Source of the DNA: Cupriavidus cauae
GTDB lineage: Bacteria > Pseudomonadota > Gammaproteobacteria > Burkholderiales > Burkholderiaceae
Reading direction: 5' to 3'
Length of the DNA stretch: 44,535 bases
Assembly (NCBI RefSeq): GCF_008632125.1
Contig: NZ_VWRN01000048.1
Location: forward strand, 1 to 44,535
Part shown: positions 7,534 through 15,790 of the stretch, in pieces
Layout of the letters: each line of letters starts with the position of its first letter
How positions within the stretch are numbered: the first letter of the stretch is position 1
Program-made: the position numbers and the translations under genes
The notes under the pieces: model-generated
Database searches by the model: none
The model's input: the letters and a program-made list of their open reading frames with translations, nothing else
What the model was told of the DNA's origin: nothing

Positions 7534-9057
7534 ATGCGCCCCATGCCAGGTTCGAAACGGAAGCAACGCCAGTGGCGCGAATGCCTGAAGGGCGTCTGCG
7601 CGCTGTCATGCGTTGTCCCGTTGACGGCCCATGCGCACGCGTTCGGCGCGACCTATACCCTGCCCTTGCCGCTGTGGTTGTACCTGTATGGCTGTGTCGC
7701 CGCGCTGGTCGCGTCGTTCGCCGTGGCCATTGTCGTGGGACAGGACGGGCGCTGGCTGTTCTTGCGGCTCTGCGGCCGGCATGGCGCTCTGCAGCCTGCC
7801 GATCGCCTCGTTGGCCGCCGCTCCCCTCTTCCCTGGCTTCGCGCCGCCTGGGTCGCAGCCTTGCTGATTTGCGTGGTGAGCGGCCTGCTCGGTTCACCGG
7901 TCGCCAGCGCCAATATCTGCATGACGGCGTTCTGGATACTGTTCGTCCTTGGTTTCCAATACCTCTGCGCATGCTTCGGCAATCTTTACCACGCCGTCAA
8001 TCCGTGGAGAACGATGGCGCACGCCATCGGCATGGGCATCGACATCGACGAGCACCGAGACAATGCGGCACGCCACGGTGACGCACGCGGGTACTACGTC
8101 GCGTTTGCCGGCATGTACGGATGGATCTGCATCGAACTGTTCGGGACGGGCAGTCCGCGGGAACTGGGCATCGCCCTGCTTGCCTACACGGCAATCAGCT
8201 TGTTGGGCGCATACGTTGTGGGTGCACGTGCCTGGTTCAGGAGCTTCGAGGCATTCGAAGTCCTCTTCAACATGGTCGGCTCGCTTTCCCTTTTGCGCCC
8301 CGGCAAACGCCGTCTTGAAATCGTCGAGCCGATCGTGGTGCCGCGTGCCGACGGCGGTGTGTTGCGCGCGCCCCCGGCCGGCCTTGTGCTGTGCATTCTG
8401 TTTCTGCTGTCGTCGACGGCGTTCGACGGCTTCCGCGACACGCGCGTCTTTGCCGACCTCTACTGGGTTCACCTGTATGGGCTGCTGACGCCGTTGGTGG
8501 GTTCTGACATCACGCAATCGTTTCCGCTGTTGCAGGCGGGCTACCACGCCTTGCAGTACATCGCGTTGTTGCTGTCCCCGCTGCCTTTTGCCCTGGTGCT
8601 TTGGCTGGCTTGCCTGTGCGGCAAGGCGGTGCTGCGCACGGACATCTCTGCCGTCGTGCTTTCCCACGCCTTCGCGCCGGCAATCATTCCGGTGGCCGTG
8701 GGATACAACGTGGCCCACTACTTCACGCTGGTCGTGTCGCACGGGCCCGGCATCGTCAGGCTCCTGTCGGACCCGATGGGAAGAGGCTGGAATCTGTTCG
8801 GCACCGCACACCATCATTCGTCTGCGTGGACCTTGCCGGCGGAGGTCGTCTGGCATATCCAGGTGGCCGCGATCCTGCTTGGCCACGTGGTCGGCATCGT
8901 TGCCGCACATCGCATCGCGTTGCAGTTGTTCGGCACCGGAAAGCGGGCCGCGCTCAGCCAGTTTCCGACGCTGGTTGTGATGCTGATCTACACCACGTTC
9001 GGACTCTGGCTGCTGTCTGCGCCGTTCGCGGGCGGCGGCCTGGCGGTCGTTCGATAG
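7534..9057 (+). CDS. Polytopic membrane protein, fenitrothion-hydrolase-annotated family (copy A)
   Basis: A 507-residue integral membrane protein with about 10-12 hydrophobic segments. The first segment is a likely signal or anchor ending in AHAHAFG, followed by TLPLPLWLYLYG. Motifs shared with the paralogue at 12201-13673 include GNLYHAVNPW, ELFGTGSP, STAFDGFRDT, YNVAHYFTL, SDPMGRGWNLF and WHIQVAAILLGHVVGIVAAH. The His residues in the last two motifs sit in predicted helices and could hold haem or metal. From memory, relatives are labelled 'fenitrothion hydrolase' in databases, a label I treat as name transfer and not as proof of organophosphate cleavage. It lies between two propeller lipoproteins in a tight operon, so an envelope complex is plausible. 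Exact start uncertain: no strong ribosome site precedes ATG 7534. Confidence 0.7.
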   Translation: MRPMPGSKRKQRQWRECLKGVCALSCVVPLTAHAHAFGATYTLPLPLWLYLYGCVAALVASFAVAIVVGQDGRWLFLRLCGRHGALQPADRLVGRRSPLPWLRAAWVAALLICVVSGLLGSPVASANICMTAFWILFVLGFQYLCACFGNLYHAVNPWRTMAHAIGMGIDIDEHRDNAARHGDARGYYVAFAGMYGWICIELFGTGSPRELGIALLAYTAISLLGAYVVGARAWFRSFEAFEVLFNMVGSLSLLRPGKRRLEIVEPIVVPRADGGVLRAPPAGLVLCILFLLSSTAFDGFRDTRVFADLYWVHLYGLLTPLVGSDITQSFPLLQAGYHALQYIALLLSPLPFALVLWLACLCGKAVLRTDISAVVLSHAFAPAIIPVAVGYNVAHYFTLVVSHGPGIVRLLSDPMGRGWNLFGTAHHHSSAWTLPAEVVWHIQVAAILLGHVVGIVAAHRIALQLFGTGKRAALSQFPTLVVMLIYTTFGLWLLSAPFAGGGLAVVR

Positions 9058-9097
9058 CAAGACAAAACCTTCACGTTGAAAACAAGAGGAGACAACC

Positions 9098-10729
9098 ATG
9101 CCATTCCCGATTCGGGCAACGATTGCGATATCGCTCGGTACGCTGGCGCTCGCTGGCTGCGGCGGCGACTCTGATGAGACTCCGGTCGTGACGCCCGGCG
9201 TATCCGTGGCGGACTACGTCGTGCCCAAGCCTCAAGGCTGCGGGCCGGGCGACAAGCCCGAAACCGCGCTGCAAGGCCAGGTGCCCGCGGCGCTTCGCCA
9301 GTCCGGTTTTGGCGGTTTCAACTGCAATCTGAAACTGGTCAGCCAGCTGCAGGGCGAAGGCGCATCGTGGTCTTCCGCCACCTACACCGACAAGCGCGGG
9401 CAGACCTGCTTCTATCACTCGACGATGGGAAGCCCGGCGTTCAACAACCCCGCCGCACCGCCACGCGTGAACCCTGGGGTGCCGGTGATCAATATTTCGA
9501 ACCCCTCGCAACCCGTGCGGGTGACTTCGTTGACGTCCGCATCGATGATCGACCCGTGGGAGTCGCTGCGTGTCAACGTCGCGCGCGGCATCCTCGCTGC
9601 GGATAACGGCATCAATGGGGCCGGCGGCTCCGAGATCGACCTGTATGACATTTCTGCGGATTGCACCGCGCCACAACTGCTTGCCAGCGTTCCCGTGGGA
9701 ACGGGAACGGACGGTGGCATCGTTGCCACCACGAAGCCATTGGGCCACGAGGGCGGTTTCTCGCCGGATGGCCTGACCTACTACATCGGTGCAAGCGTCT
9801 CGAAGGCTTACTACGCAATCGATCTGACCATACCGACGCGGCCCAGGATGATCTCGCAGATCAACATGGCCGATCTGGGATTCAGCACGGTTCCACACGG
9901 CTTGTCCGTCAGCCGGGATGGCAACCGCGCCTACTTCGTGGGCGGCGGAAATGGCGGCGCCGTGGCTGGAATGGGCGAGCCGCCACTGAACAACCCGAAC
10001 GCAACCGGAGACAACGGGTTCTTCGTGATCGATACCAGTGAAGTGCAGAGCCGGCGCCCCAATGCGCGGATGCACAGGATTTCGACGGTACCGATTCGAA
10101 ACGGCAGCGTTGCGCAACATACGGTCTCGTTTTCCGTGGGTGGCAAGCCCTATGTGCTCCATGTCGATGAAGGGGGAGCTGGCGGGCTTCAGGATCCCGG
10201 CGCAACGGGCGTCAAGGCTGCCTGCAATGCCGGTATGACGCCGTTTCCCCTCGGGCACATCTACGACATGGCGGATGAGGCCAAGCCCCGGCTCATTTCG
10301 GAGCTGCGGCTCGAGACACATGTGGCCGACAACTGCAGCAAGGTCATCCCCGATATCCTTGGTCTTGCCACCTTCACGTATGGCTCGCATTACTGCAGCG
10401 TGGACAACCGGGAGAACGCGACCGCGCTCGCCTGCAGTTACTTCAACTCCGGCGTCCGCGTATTCGATATCCGGGACCCGGCCAAGCCCAAGGAAATCGC
10501 ATACTACAACCCACCTTCGGTCGCATCGCCCGGGGCCGGGTCAGCGCATATGATGTTCGGTCAGCATCGTGCCGGCGGCCCCGACTGGTGCGCTTCGCGC
10601 CTGGACTTCGACTTCGATCGCCGCCTGCTGACCACGGCATGCCAGGACAACGGCATGCTGGTTCTCGCGTTCGAGAACGGCGTGTGGCCGTTCCCTGAAA
10701 GCACCAAGGCGACGGGGATCGGCAATTGA
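9098..10729 (+). CDS. LVIVD-repeat beta-propeller lipoprotein (copy B)
   Basis: A 543-residue lipoprotein with the lipobox LAGC (Cys21), paralogous to copy A. It shares PETALQGQVP after the signal, repeated blades (VPVINISNPSQPVRVTSL, FDIRDPAKPKEIAYYN) and the GNG/SPDG loops (EGGFSPDGLTYYIG). It has extra material, including a Gly-rich loop GGGNGGAVAG and more Cys residues (CGPGDKPE, CNAG, DNCSK, HYCS, CQDNG), so more disulfides are likely. AGGAGA precedes ATG 9098. The stop overlaps a possible TTG start of the next gene by four bases. Having one propeller directly before each half of the operon suggests two matched modules: propeller A with membrane protein A, and propeller B with the phospholipase-like protein and membrane protein B. 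Confidence 0.8.
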   Translation: MPFPIRATIAISLGTLALAGCGGDSDETPVVTPGVSVADYVVPKPQGCGPGDKPETALQGQVPAALRQSGFGGFNCNLKLVSQLQGEGASWSSATYTDKRGQTCFYHSTMGSPAFNNPAAPPRVNPGVPVINISNPSQPVRVTSLTSASMIDPWESLRVNVARGILAADNGINGAGGSEIDLYDISADCTAPQLLASVPVGTGTDGGIVATTKPLGHEGGFSPDGLTYYIGASVSKAYYAIDLTIPTRPRMISQINMADLGFSTVPHGLSVSRDGNRAYFVGGGNGGAVAGMGEPPLNNPNATGDNGFFVIDTSEVQSRRPNARMHRISTVPIRNGSVAQHTVSFSVGGKPYVLHVDEGGAGGLQDPGATGVKAACNAGMTPFPLGHIYDMADEAKPRLISELRLETHVADNCSKVIPDILGLATFTYGSHYCSVDNRENATALACSYFNSGVRVFDIRDPAKPKEIAYYNPPSVASPGAGSAHMMFGQHRAGGPDWCASRLDFDFDRRLLTTACQDNGMLVLAFENGVWPFPESTKATGIGN

Positions 10730-10776
10730 AGCACGGTACCCACGCAGCCCTCGCGTCGTGGCGCGAGGGGGACAGA

Positions 10777-10830
10777 GGCCACACAGGCCACACAGGCGAC
10801 ACAGGTGGCACAGGTGGCACAGGCGACACG
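10777..10830 (+). repeat. 9-bp tandem repeat, six units
   Basis: Six imperfect 9-bp units of the form GGYSRCACA follow each other without gaps. They lie just before ATG 10834 of the phospholipase-like gene. If translation began at TTG 10726 the repeat would encode Gly-x-Thr triplets ahead of the signal peptide; otherwise it is a 5' spacer. Unit number can change without shifting the frame. Confidence 0.85.
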
Positions 10831-10833
10831 GCC

Positions 10834-12189
10834 ATGATGCCAGCCCACGCACGGCGTAAGCGCGGCCTTTCCACGTGGCTGGTCCTTGCCGCGCTTGCCG
10901 TTCCGCTGACCTGCAGCGCGTTCGAGGCGGACGTGCATTTCGGCCTCACGTACTGGCTGGCCACGCAGGCGGGCTTCGCCCCGCGGGAGGCCGAGGCCAT
11001 GGCCCTGGCGAATCAGCGCCTCGATGCGGGGTCGATCGAATACATGACGTCGCCCCTGCAGTTCGCGTGTCTGTCGCGCTTTCCGCCAGCCGCCATGGAC
11101 AGCCAGGCCTATCACTATCCGAGCGAAAGGAAAACGCCGTCGCACGCGCAGGCCCGGCCAGTCCTTGCAGGCGGGCCGGCGTCGCAGACGCTGGTCGATG
11201 CCGCGCTGAAGCGCGCCGGCGGCGGCAAGGCACCCTTCATGCTGGGCGCGTTCGGGCGGGCGCTCCATGCGCTGCAGGACTCGTGGGCGCATCGGGGAAC
11301 GCCTTCCATTCCGGACTGGAGCCGCTACGGCATCGAGTGCGACGCCGAGTTGTCCATGGCCGCGCCGCTCGACCGCGGCACGCCGCAGGGCCACGCCGCG
11401 GAACTGACCTGGCGTTGGCCCGCGGACGTCGAGGAGATGGCAAAAGCCACCTACGCCCAGATGCAGAAGTACCCAACCATCCATGGCGTGCGCAGGACCG
11501 CCTTGCCCTGGGAGCAGCTGAAGCCCGCGCTGGCCGACTTTATCGGTGCGCGGACGAAGCGTGCCAAGGCGGACTGGTTCGCGTCGAACGGCGTGGCCGA
11601 CTCGTCGTTCCTCGATGGAACGAGCCTGCCGGACGGCCCGGGTTGGAAGGCGGTCCGCTGGAACGGCCGCCGCGATATTCCGACGCCCGCGCCGCCGACA
11701 GCGCTGTCCGGCGTCAGCCAGGAGCTCGTCGATTTCTATGCGGGATTCTTCAACGACTGGCTGACAACGTTGCCGGTGGACAAACGCTGGCTCCCGGCAC
11801 TCGCATCGGGACGAACCGGTCAGCCCGACGACGCACTGGTCAATCAGCTGATCGGATGGCGGCTGCGGGATCACGGAAGCTACCTCGCACTGGAGGCGCA
11901 GCGGCAAGTGGCTCACGGTTCGTCGCCACGGCTTCGCCAGCGCGCGTCGTTCGAGGTGTTCAAGTCCTTGAATGACGCCGTGCTTCCGCTGATCGTGGAA
12001 GGCGACAAGCCATCGCCGATCCAGCCTTTCCTGGTGTTCGCCCTGCCCGGCTCGCGAGACGGCACACAACGCGCCGTGGCCCTGATCAAGCTGCTCGATT
12101 CCCCCTACGATACCCTCGGCGTCCTGTCCGAGAAGCAGCATGGGCGGGGCTGGAGAATCACCGGATTGATCTCGTCCAGAGACTATTGA
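10834..12189 (+). CDS. Secreted phospholipase C/P1-nuclease-like protein
   Basis: A 451-residue exported protein. From ATG 10834 there is a clear signal peptide (basic RRKRG, hydrophobic LSTWLVLAALAVPL, cleavage after CSA). The mature protein begins FEADVHFGLTYWLATQAGF and contains ALHALQDSWAHRGTPSIPD. This H-x-x-QDS-x-AH pattern with the N-terminal DVH is the metal-ligand layout of the zinc-dependent phospholipase C/P1 nuclease fold and related uncharacterised families. The C-terminal half has no motif I recognise. An in-frame TTG at 10726 overlaps the upstream stop and would put 36 residues, including Gly-x-Thr repeats, before the signal peptide; I prefer ATG 10834. The substrate is unknown; a lipid or phosphoester in the envelope is possible. 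Confidence 0.65.
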   Translation: MMPAHARRKRGLSTWLVLAALAVPLTCSAFEADVHFGLTYWLATQAGFAPREAEAMALANQRLDAGSIEYMTSPLQFACLSRFPPAAMDSQAYHYPSERKTPSHAQARPVLAGGPASQTLVDAALKRAGGGKAPFMLGAFGRALHALQDSWAHRGTPSIPDWSRYGIECDAELSMAAPLDRGTPQGHAAELTWRWPADVEEMAKATYAQMQKYPTIHGVRRTALPWEQLKPALADFIGARTKRAKADWFASNGVADSSFLDGTSLPDGPGWKAVRWNGRRDIPTPAPPTALSGVSQELVDFYAGFFNDWLTTLPVDKRWLPALASGRTGQPDDALVNQLIGWRLRDHGSYLALEAQRQVAHGSSPRLRQRASFEVFKSLNDAVLPLIVEGDKPSPIQPFLVFALPGSRDGTQRAVALIKLLDSPYDTLGVLSEKQHGRGWRITGLISSRDY

Positions 12190-12200
12190 AGACGCATTCC

Positions 12201-13673
12201 ATGAGCCTCCAGATCGCTGATTTGTCGTGCGGAGAAAGACGACGGGCGCTCGTCGCCGCACTCGCCCTGGCCTGCATGCCGACGTCGGCCCAGGCGCATG
12301 CCTGGAACATTCCGTACTTCCTGCCGGTGCCCTTGTGGCTGTACGCCTACGCGGCTACGGGAACGCTGATCATCTCCTTCATGATCCTGATGTTCGCGCC
12401 GAGTGCCCGAATGCCCGCCATCGGGCCCCGGCCGGCTGCGCGCAAGGCGCTGAGAATTCCCGCCGGGGCGCTCCACGCGGGCCAGATCGCCATTGCGCTT
12501 TTCCTGGCGCTGTTGGCCGTTGCCGGCATGGCGGGCACGCAGAACCCATTCCAGAACATCAGCATGTCGGGATTCTGGATCTGGTTCTATCTGGGGTCGA
12601 TCTATGTCAGTGCCGTCTTCGGAGACCTCTATGCCTTTGTCAATCCATTCTGCTGGATGCTGCGAATCGCGGCACGGATCTTTCCCGCCATCGAGATCGG
12701 GCGGTATCGCTACGATCGACGTCTTGCCTTCTATCCGGCGCTGGCCGCCTACGGTGCGCTGATCGCGCTGGAATTGTTCGGCATCGGCAAGCCAGGCGAA
12801 GTCAGCCTGTTTCTGCTCGCGTATGCGGCTTATGCAGTGGCCGTGTCGGTCTGCTTTGGCCGCGAAGTCTGGGTCAAATACTTCGATGCGCTTGGCCTGC
12901 TGTGCAGGCTGTGCGCAAAACTGTCTCCGCTCAAATGGCTTCCGCTAAAGGGCGGCGATGTGGCCATCCAGTTCAGAAATCCGATTGCCGACATGGCGCG
13001 AGACGACCGCTCGCCTATCAGCATCGCCGCGTTCCTGTCCTTCATGCTGGCCTCGACCGCCTACGATGCACTACGAGACACCGTGCCCTGGAATCGCTTC
13101 TTCTGGGGCAGCATCTACCCGCACGTCGTTCGCCATGTTCCTGCCCTCGGAACGAACTACGCGCACTCTGGTGACGCGCTGCTGATCTGGCAATGGACGG
13201 CATTCGCCGCAACGGCGGCGGCGTATTACCTTTTCTTCCGGTTGATTTGTTCGCTGCAAGCGCGCCAGTCACAGTCGTCGCTGAATGGCAAGGCGCTCGC
13301 GCGGAAGTTCTGCGTCACGCTGCTTCCCATTGCGCTGTTTTATAACGTGTCGCATTACTTCACGCTGTTTATCGGCCAGGGGCGGCAATTGCTCGCACTG
13401 GTGTCGGATCCGCTCGGACTCGGGTGGCGGCTGCTGCCAACCGTGCCGTCGGGCGACACGGCAGCGCCTGTCATCAACATGGGGTATATCTGGCACGCGC
13501 AGGTGCTGTTGATTCTGGCCGGCCATGTCCTGAGCGTCTATGTCACGCACGTCATCACCACCCGGGACCGCGACCTGGTCCGGGATGGCGTGATCGCCCA
13601 GCTCCCGCTGCTGGTGCTGACCATCGCCTTGACGATCAGTGGCCTTTGGATTCTGTCGCTTCCTCTCGCGTGA
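12201..13673 (+). CDS. Polytopic membrane protein, fenitrothion-hydrolase-annotated family (copy B)
   Basis: A 490-residue paralogue of the 7534-9057 protein. The N-terminal signal/anchor ends in SAQAHAWNIPYF and continues LPVPLWLYAYA. Shared motifs are GDLYAFVNPF, ELFGIGKPGE, STAYDALRDT, YNVSHYFTLF, SDPLGLGWRLL and WHAQVLLILAGHVLSVYVTH. The positions of the conserved His residues match copy A, so both may use the same cofactor or active site, or pair as a heterodimer. ATG 12201 lies 11 bases after the upstream stop; a TTG at 12186 overlaps that stop and is less likely. The last 38 bases overlap the convergent AraC gene. This is the last gene of the operon. Confidence 0.7.
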   Translation: MSLQIADLSCGERRRALVAALALACMPTSAQAHAWNIPYFLPVPLWLYAYAATGTLIISFMILMFAPSARMPAIGPRPAARKALRIPAGALHAGQIAIALFLALLAVAGMAGTQNPFQNISMSGFWIWFYLGSIYVSAVFGDLYAFVNPFCWMLRIAARIFPAIEIGRYRYDRRLAFYPALAAYGALIALELFGIGKPGEVSLFLLAYAAYAVAVSVCFGREVWVKYFDALGLLCRLCAKLSPLKWLPLKGGDVAIQFRNPIADMARDDRSPISIAAFLSFMLASTAYDALRDTVPWNRFFWGSIYPHVVRHVPALGTNYAHSGDALLIWQWTAFAATAAAYYLFFRLICSLQARQSQSSLNGKALARKFCVTLLPIALFYNVSHYFTLFIGQGRQLLALVSDPLGLGWRLLPTVPSGDTAAPVINMGYIWHAQVLLILAGHVLSVYVTHVITTRDRDLVRDGVIAQLPLLVLTIALTISGLWILSLPLA

Positions 13674-14655
13674 AGGGAGTGGAAGGCGGCTTGAGTTGGG
13701 ACGGCGAGATGCCCCAGCGCTTGCGGAAGGTGGCCGAAAAATGGCTGGCGGTCGAGAAGCCGCAGGCGAGCGCGGCATTGGTCACGTCGCATTGCCCCTG
13801 TGCGATCAGGTTGCGGGCGGCCTGCAGGCGCTTTTCGATGATGTACTGATGCGGCGTCATGCCGACGGCCTTCTTGAAGCTTCGAATGAAGGAATAGAGA
13901 TCGCCGGGATAGTCGACGGCGTTGGCAATCATCGCGATCGAGAGTTCTTCCCTGAATTGCTCGTGGATGTATTCGACCGCTCTCTGCATGATCGGCGTGT
14001 GAGCGTATACCTTCGCGCGCGGCCTCGATTCCAGGTACGCCATGCGACGAAGGGCGGCTGCGCCCAGCGCTTCCGCGTACATGGGCCCCAGCGGCATCCC
14101 TGCCAGCGCATCCTCATGGATGCTCCTGACGATCTGCATCAGCAGGTCGTCGCTGACATCAAGGCGCAGCGGCCCGGTGGCGAACTGCCCGCCCGTTTCC
14201 AGACCCGAACGCGCCAGCCATGACGGCTTGAAGTAGACCGTTACCCACTCCAGTTCCTGCGACCATCGGCTGGAAAAGGACAAGCCGGCTTGCACATAGA
14301 TCAACGGCGTCCGTAAACGCTTGTGCGCCCATGGATTGCCGTTCGTTCGCAGCTCCAGCGTTGTCGGCTCCCGCAGGTACAGCGCGAACATCGTGCCGGT
14401 GGTTTCCAGATCGACGATTTCCGATTCGCCCGCCACGCAGTGGTCGATCGTGACCGGCGACAGCGAGGACGTAATGGACCGCCTCTTCCACTTCGGTGGC
14501 GGCTTCCAGCGCACGAGGCTCCCGTCGGCGGCCATCGTGCTGACGCCGCTCATCACGCAATGGCTTCCCCCTCCGTCATCCGGTCCCATAGGCATTCCCG
14601 AGAATGTGTTCGTGCTGCTGCCCAGTCCTCCGCTCGGCCGACTGTAGGCGCGCAT
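13636..14655 (-). CDS. AraC-family transcriptional regulator
   Basis: A 339-residue activator-type regulator. The N-terminal ligand domain resembles the AraC-binding-like cupin region (ALYLREPTTLELRTNG, LEWVTVYFKPSWL). The C-terminal double helix-turn-helix occupies about the last 105 residues: MQRAVEYIHEQFREELSI, then SFIRSFKKAVGMTPHQYIIEKRLQAA and AALACGFSTASHFSATFRKRWG split over the second motif. The open frame extends upstream to 15045, but that part is Arg/Pro-rich and lies on the opposite strand of other sequence, so I start at ATG 14655. It is convergent with the six-gene operon and overlaps its last gene by 38 bp. By position it is the best candidate regulator of that operon, which has no regulator of its own. 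Confidence 0.85.
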   Translation of the reverse strand: MRAYSRPSGGLGSSTNTFSGMPMGPDDGGGSHCVMSGVSTMAADGSLVRWKPPPKWKRRSITSSLSPVTIDHCVAGESEIVDLETTGTMFALYLREPTTLELRTNGNPWAHKRLRTPLIYVQAGLSFSSRWSQELEWVTVYFKPSWLARSGLETGGQFATGPLRLDVSDDLLMQIVRSIHEDALAGMPLGPMYAEALGAAALRRMAYLESRPRAKVYAHTPIMQRAVEYIHEQFREELSIAMIANAVDYPGDLYSFIRSFKKAVGMTPHQYIIEKRLQAARNLIAQGQCDVTNAALACGFSTASHFSATFRKRWGISPSQLKPPSTPFTREEATESKGH

Positions 14656-14816
14656 CCTTACTCGATGCTTACCCGGAGGTCGGCTTTCCCCCGGGACAGC
14701 GCGTATCCGCCCGTTGCGGCGCCGGGGGGCGGGACGTCGATAACACGAGTTGAACCGATTGCCGGTCCCGACGCTACAATCGGGCCCAATCAAGAACAAC
14801 ACGTGCGGCGCGGGAA

Positions 14817-15692
14817 ATGAGAAGACATTTGCTCGGGCGAAGCCGGCGAGGCCGAGACATGTCGAAGAGCGCCGTGTTTTCTCCGATTCTGCGCGGCAGC
14901 CACGGCACGTTTGTCGGCACCACGCCCATCGACGGCGTGCGCCGGCTCTACAGCTATCACCGCACGCCCGGATTCCCGTTGGTCGTGGTGGTCGGACGCG
15001 CCATGACCGATGTACTGGCGCCCTGGTACCGCCGGGTGTGGGCATTCGGCGGAATCATTGCCGCGGTCGACCTGTTGATCATTGCGCTGGCAGCCATGCT
15101 GGCGCGTCAATGGCGCCGGCGGCAAGCGATCGAGGACCATCTGCGCCACATGGTGGGAACGGACGGGCTGACCGGCATGGGCAGCCGGCGGGCGCTGGAC
15201 GACGCTACCGATCGGGAATGGCGGCGTGCCCACCGCGAAAGGCAGCCACTGTCGCTGCTGATGCTCGATGTCGACCATTTCAAGCAGTTCAACGACCAGT
15301 ACGGTCACATGGCCGGCGACGATGCGCTGGCCGCTGTCGGCAGCTGCATCCAGCAGCAAATCCGCCGTCCCGGCGACTATGCGGGCCGCTATGGCGGAGA
15401 GGAGTTTGCGGTACTGCTGCCCGGCACCGATGCAGCGGGCGCTGCGCTGATCGCCGAGAACATCCGCAAGGCAGCGGAGCGGCTGCACCTCGCCCATGCC
15501 GGCAGCCCGCTCGGCAACCTGACGGTCAGCATCGGTACCGTGACGGACGGCGCCGACTGGAACGGTGGCCGCCATTTTCCGGATGTGCGCGCCTTCCTGC
15601 GCGCCGGTGACGAGGCGCTTTACCAGGCCAAACGCTCCGGCCGCAACCGCGTGGTCGGTTCCGGTACCCTGGCGACGGCCACGGCGACATGA
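14817..15692 (+). CDS. Diguanylate cyclase (GGDEF), N-terminally truncated
   Basis: Makes cyclic di-GMP from two GTP. The GGDEF domain covers about residues 115-285 and is intact: DGLTGMGSRRAL, the metal-binding DVDHFKQFND, the catalytic GGEEF at residues 193-197, and the inhibitory RxxD site (RPGD) just before it. Upstream is one membrane helix (WAFGGIIAAVDLLIIALAAMLA) preceded by only the last part of a dCache-type sensor (GVRRLYSYHRTPGFPLVVVVG). Full proteins of this type have a first membrane helix and about 200 more sensor residues; no in-frame remnant is visible upstream of 14817. It may be an expressed but sensor-less enzyme or a decayed gene at an island border. ATG 14859 is an alternative start. 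Confidence 0.75.
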   Translation: MRRHLLGRSRRGRDMSKSAVFSPILRGSHGTFVGTTPIDGVRRLYSYHRTPGFPLVVVVGRAMTDVLAPWYRRVWAFGGIIAAVDLLIIALAAMLARQWRRRQAIEDHLRHMVGTDGLTGMGSRRALDDATDREWRRAHRERQPLSLLMLDVDHFKQFNDQYGHMAGDDALAAVGSCIQQQIRRPGDYAGRYGGEEFAVLLPGTDAAGAALIAENIRKAAERLHLAHAGSPLGNLTVSIGTVTDGADWNGGRHFPDVRAFLRAGDEALYQAKRSGRNRVVGSGTLATATAT

Positions 15693-15790
15693 GGCGCCGC
15701 CGGACTCGCCCCGCCACGAGGCGTCGGGCGACGCGGGCCTGATCGCCCGCACTACCCGCACTACCCGCGCCGTCCGCGCTACCCACGGCC

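Noticed and set aside
5949..7544. 531-residue minus-strand frame
   Set aside because: It mirrors the propeller gene 6054-7520 on the other strand and shows no domain; the plus strand has a lipobox and repeats.
7534..9057. Organophosphate (fenitrothion) hydrolase activity for the membrane proteins
   Set aside because: The name rests on remembered database labels; no organophosphate catabolic genes are nearby and no hydrolase motif is recognisable, so I do not assign the activity.
10726..10833. TTG start for the phospholipase-like protein
   Set aside because: It would place 36 residues, mostly low-complexity, before a complete signal peptide; kept only as an alternative.
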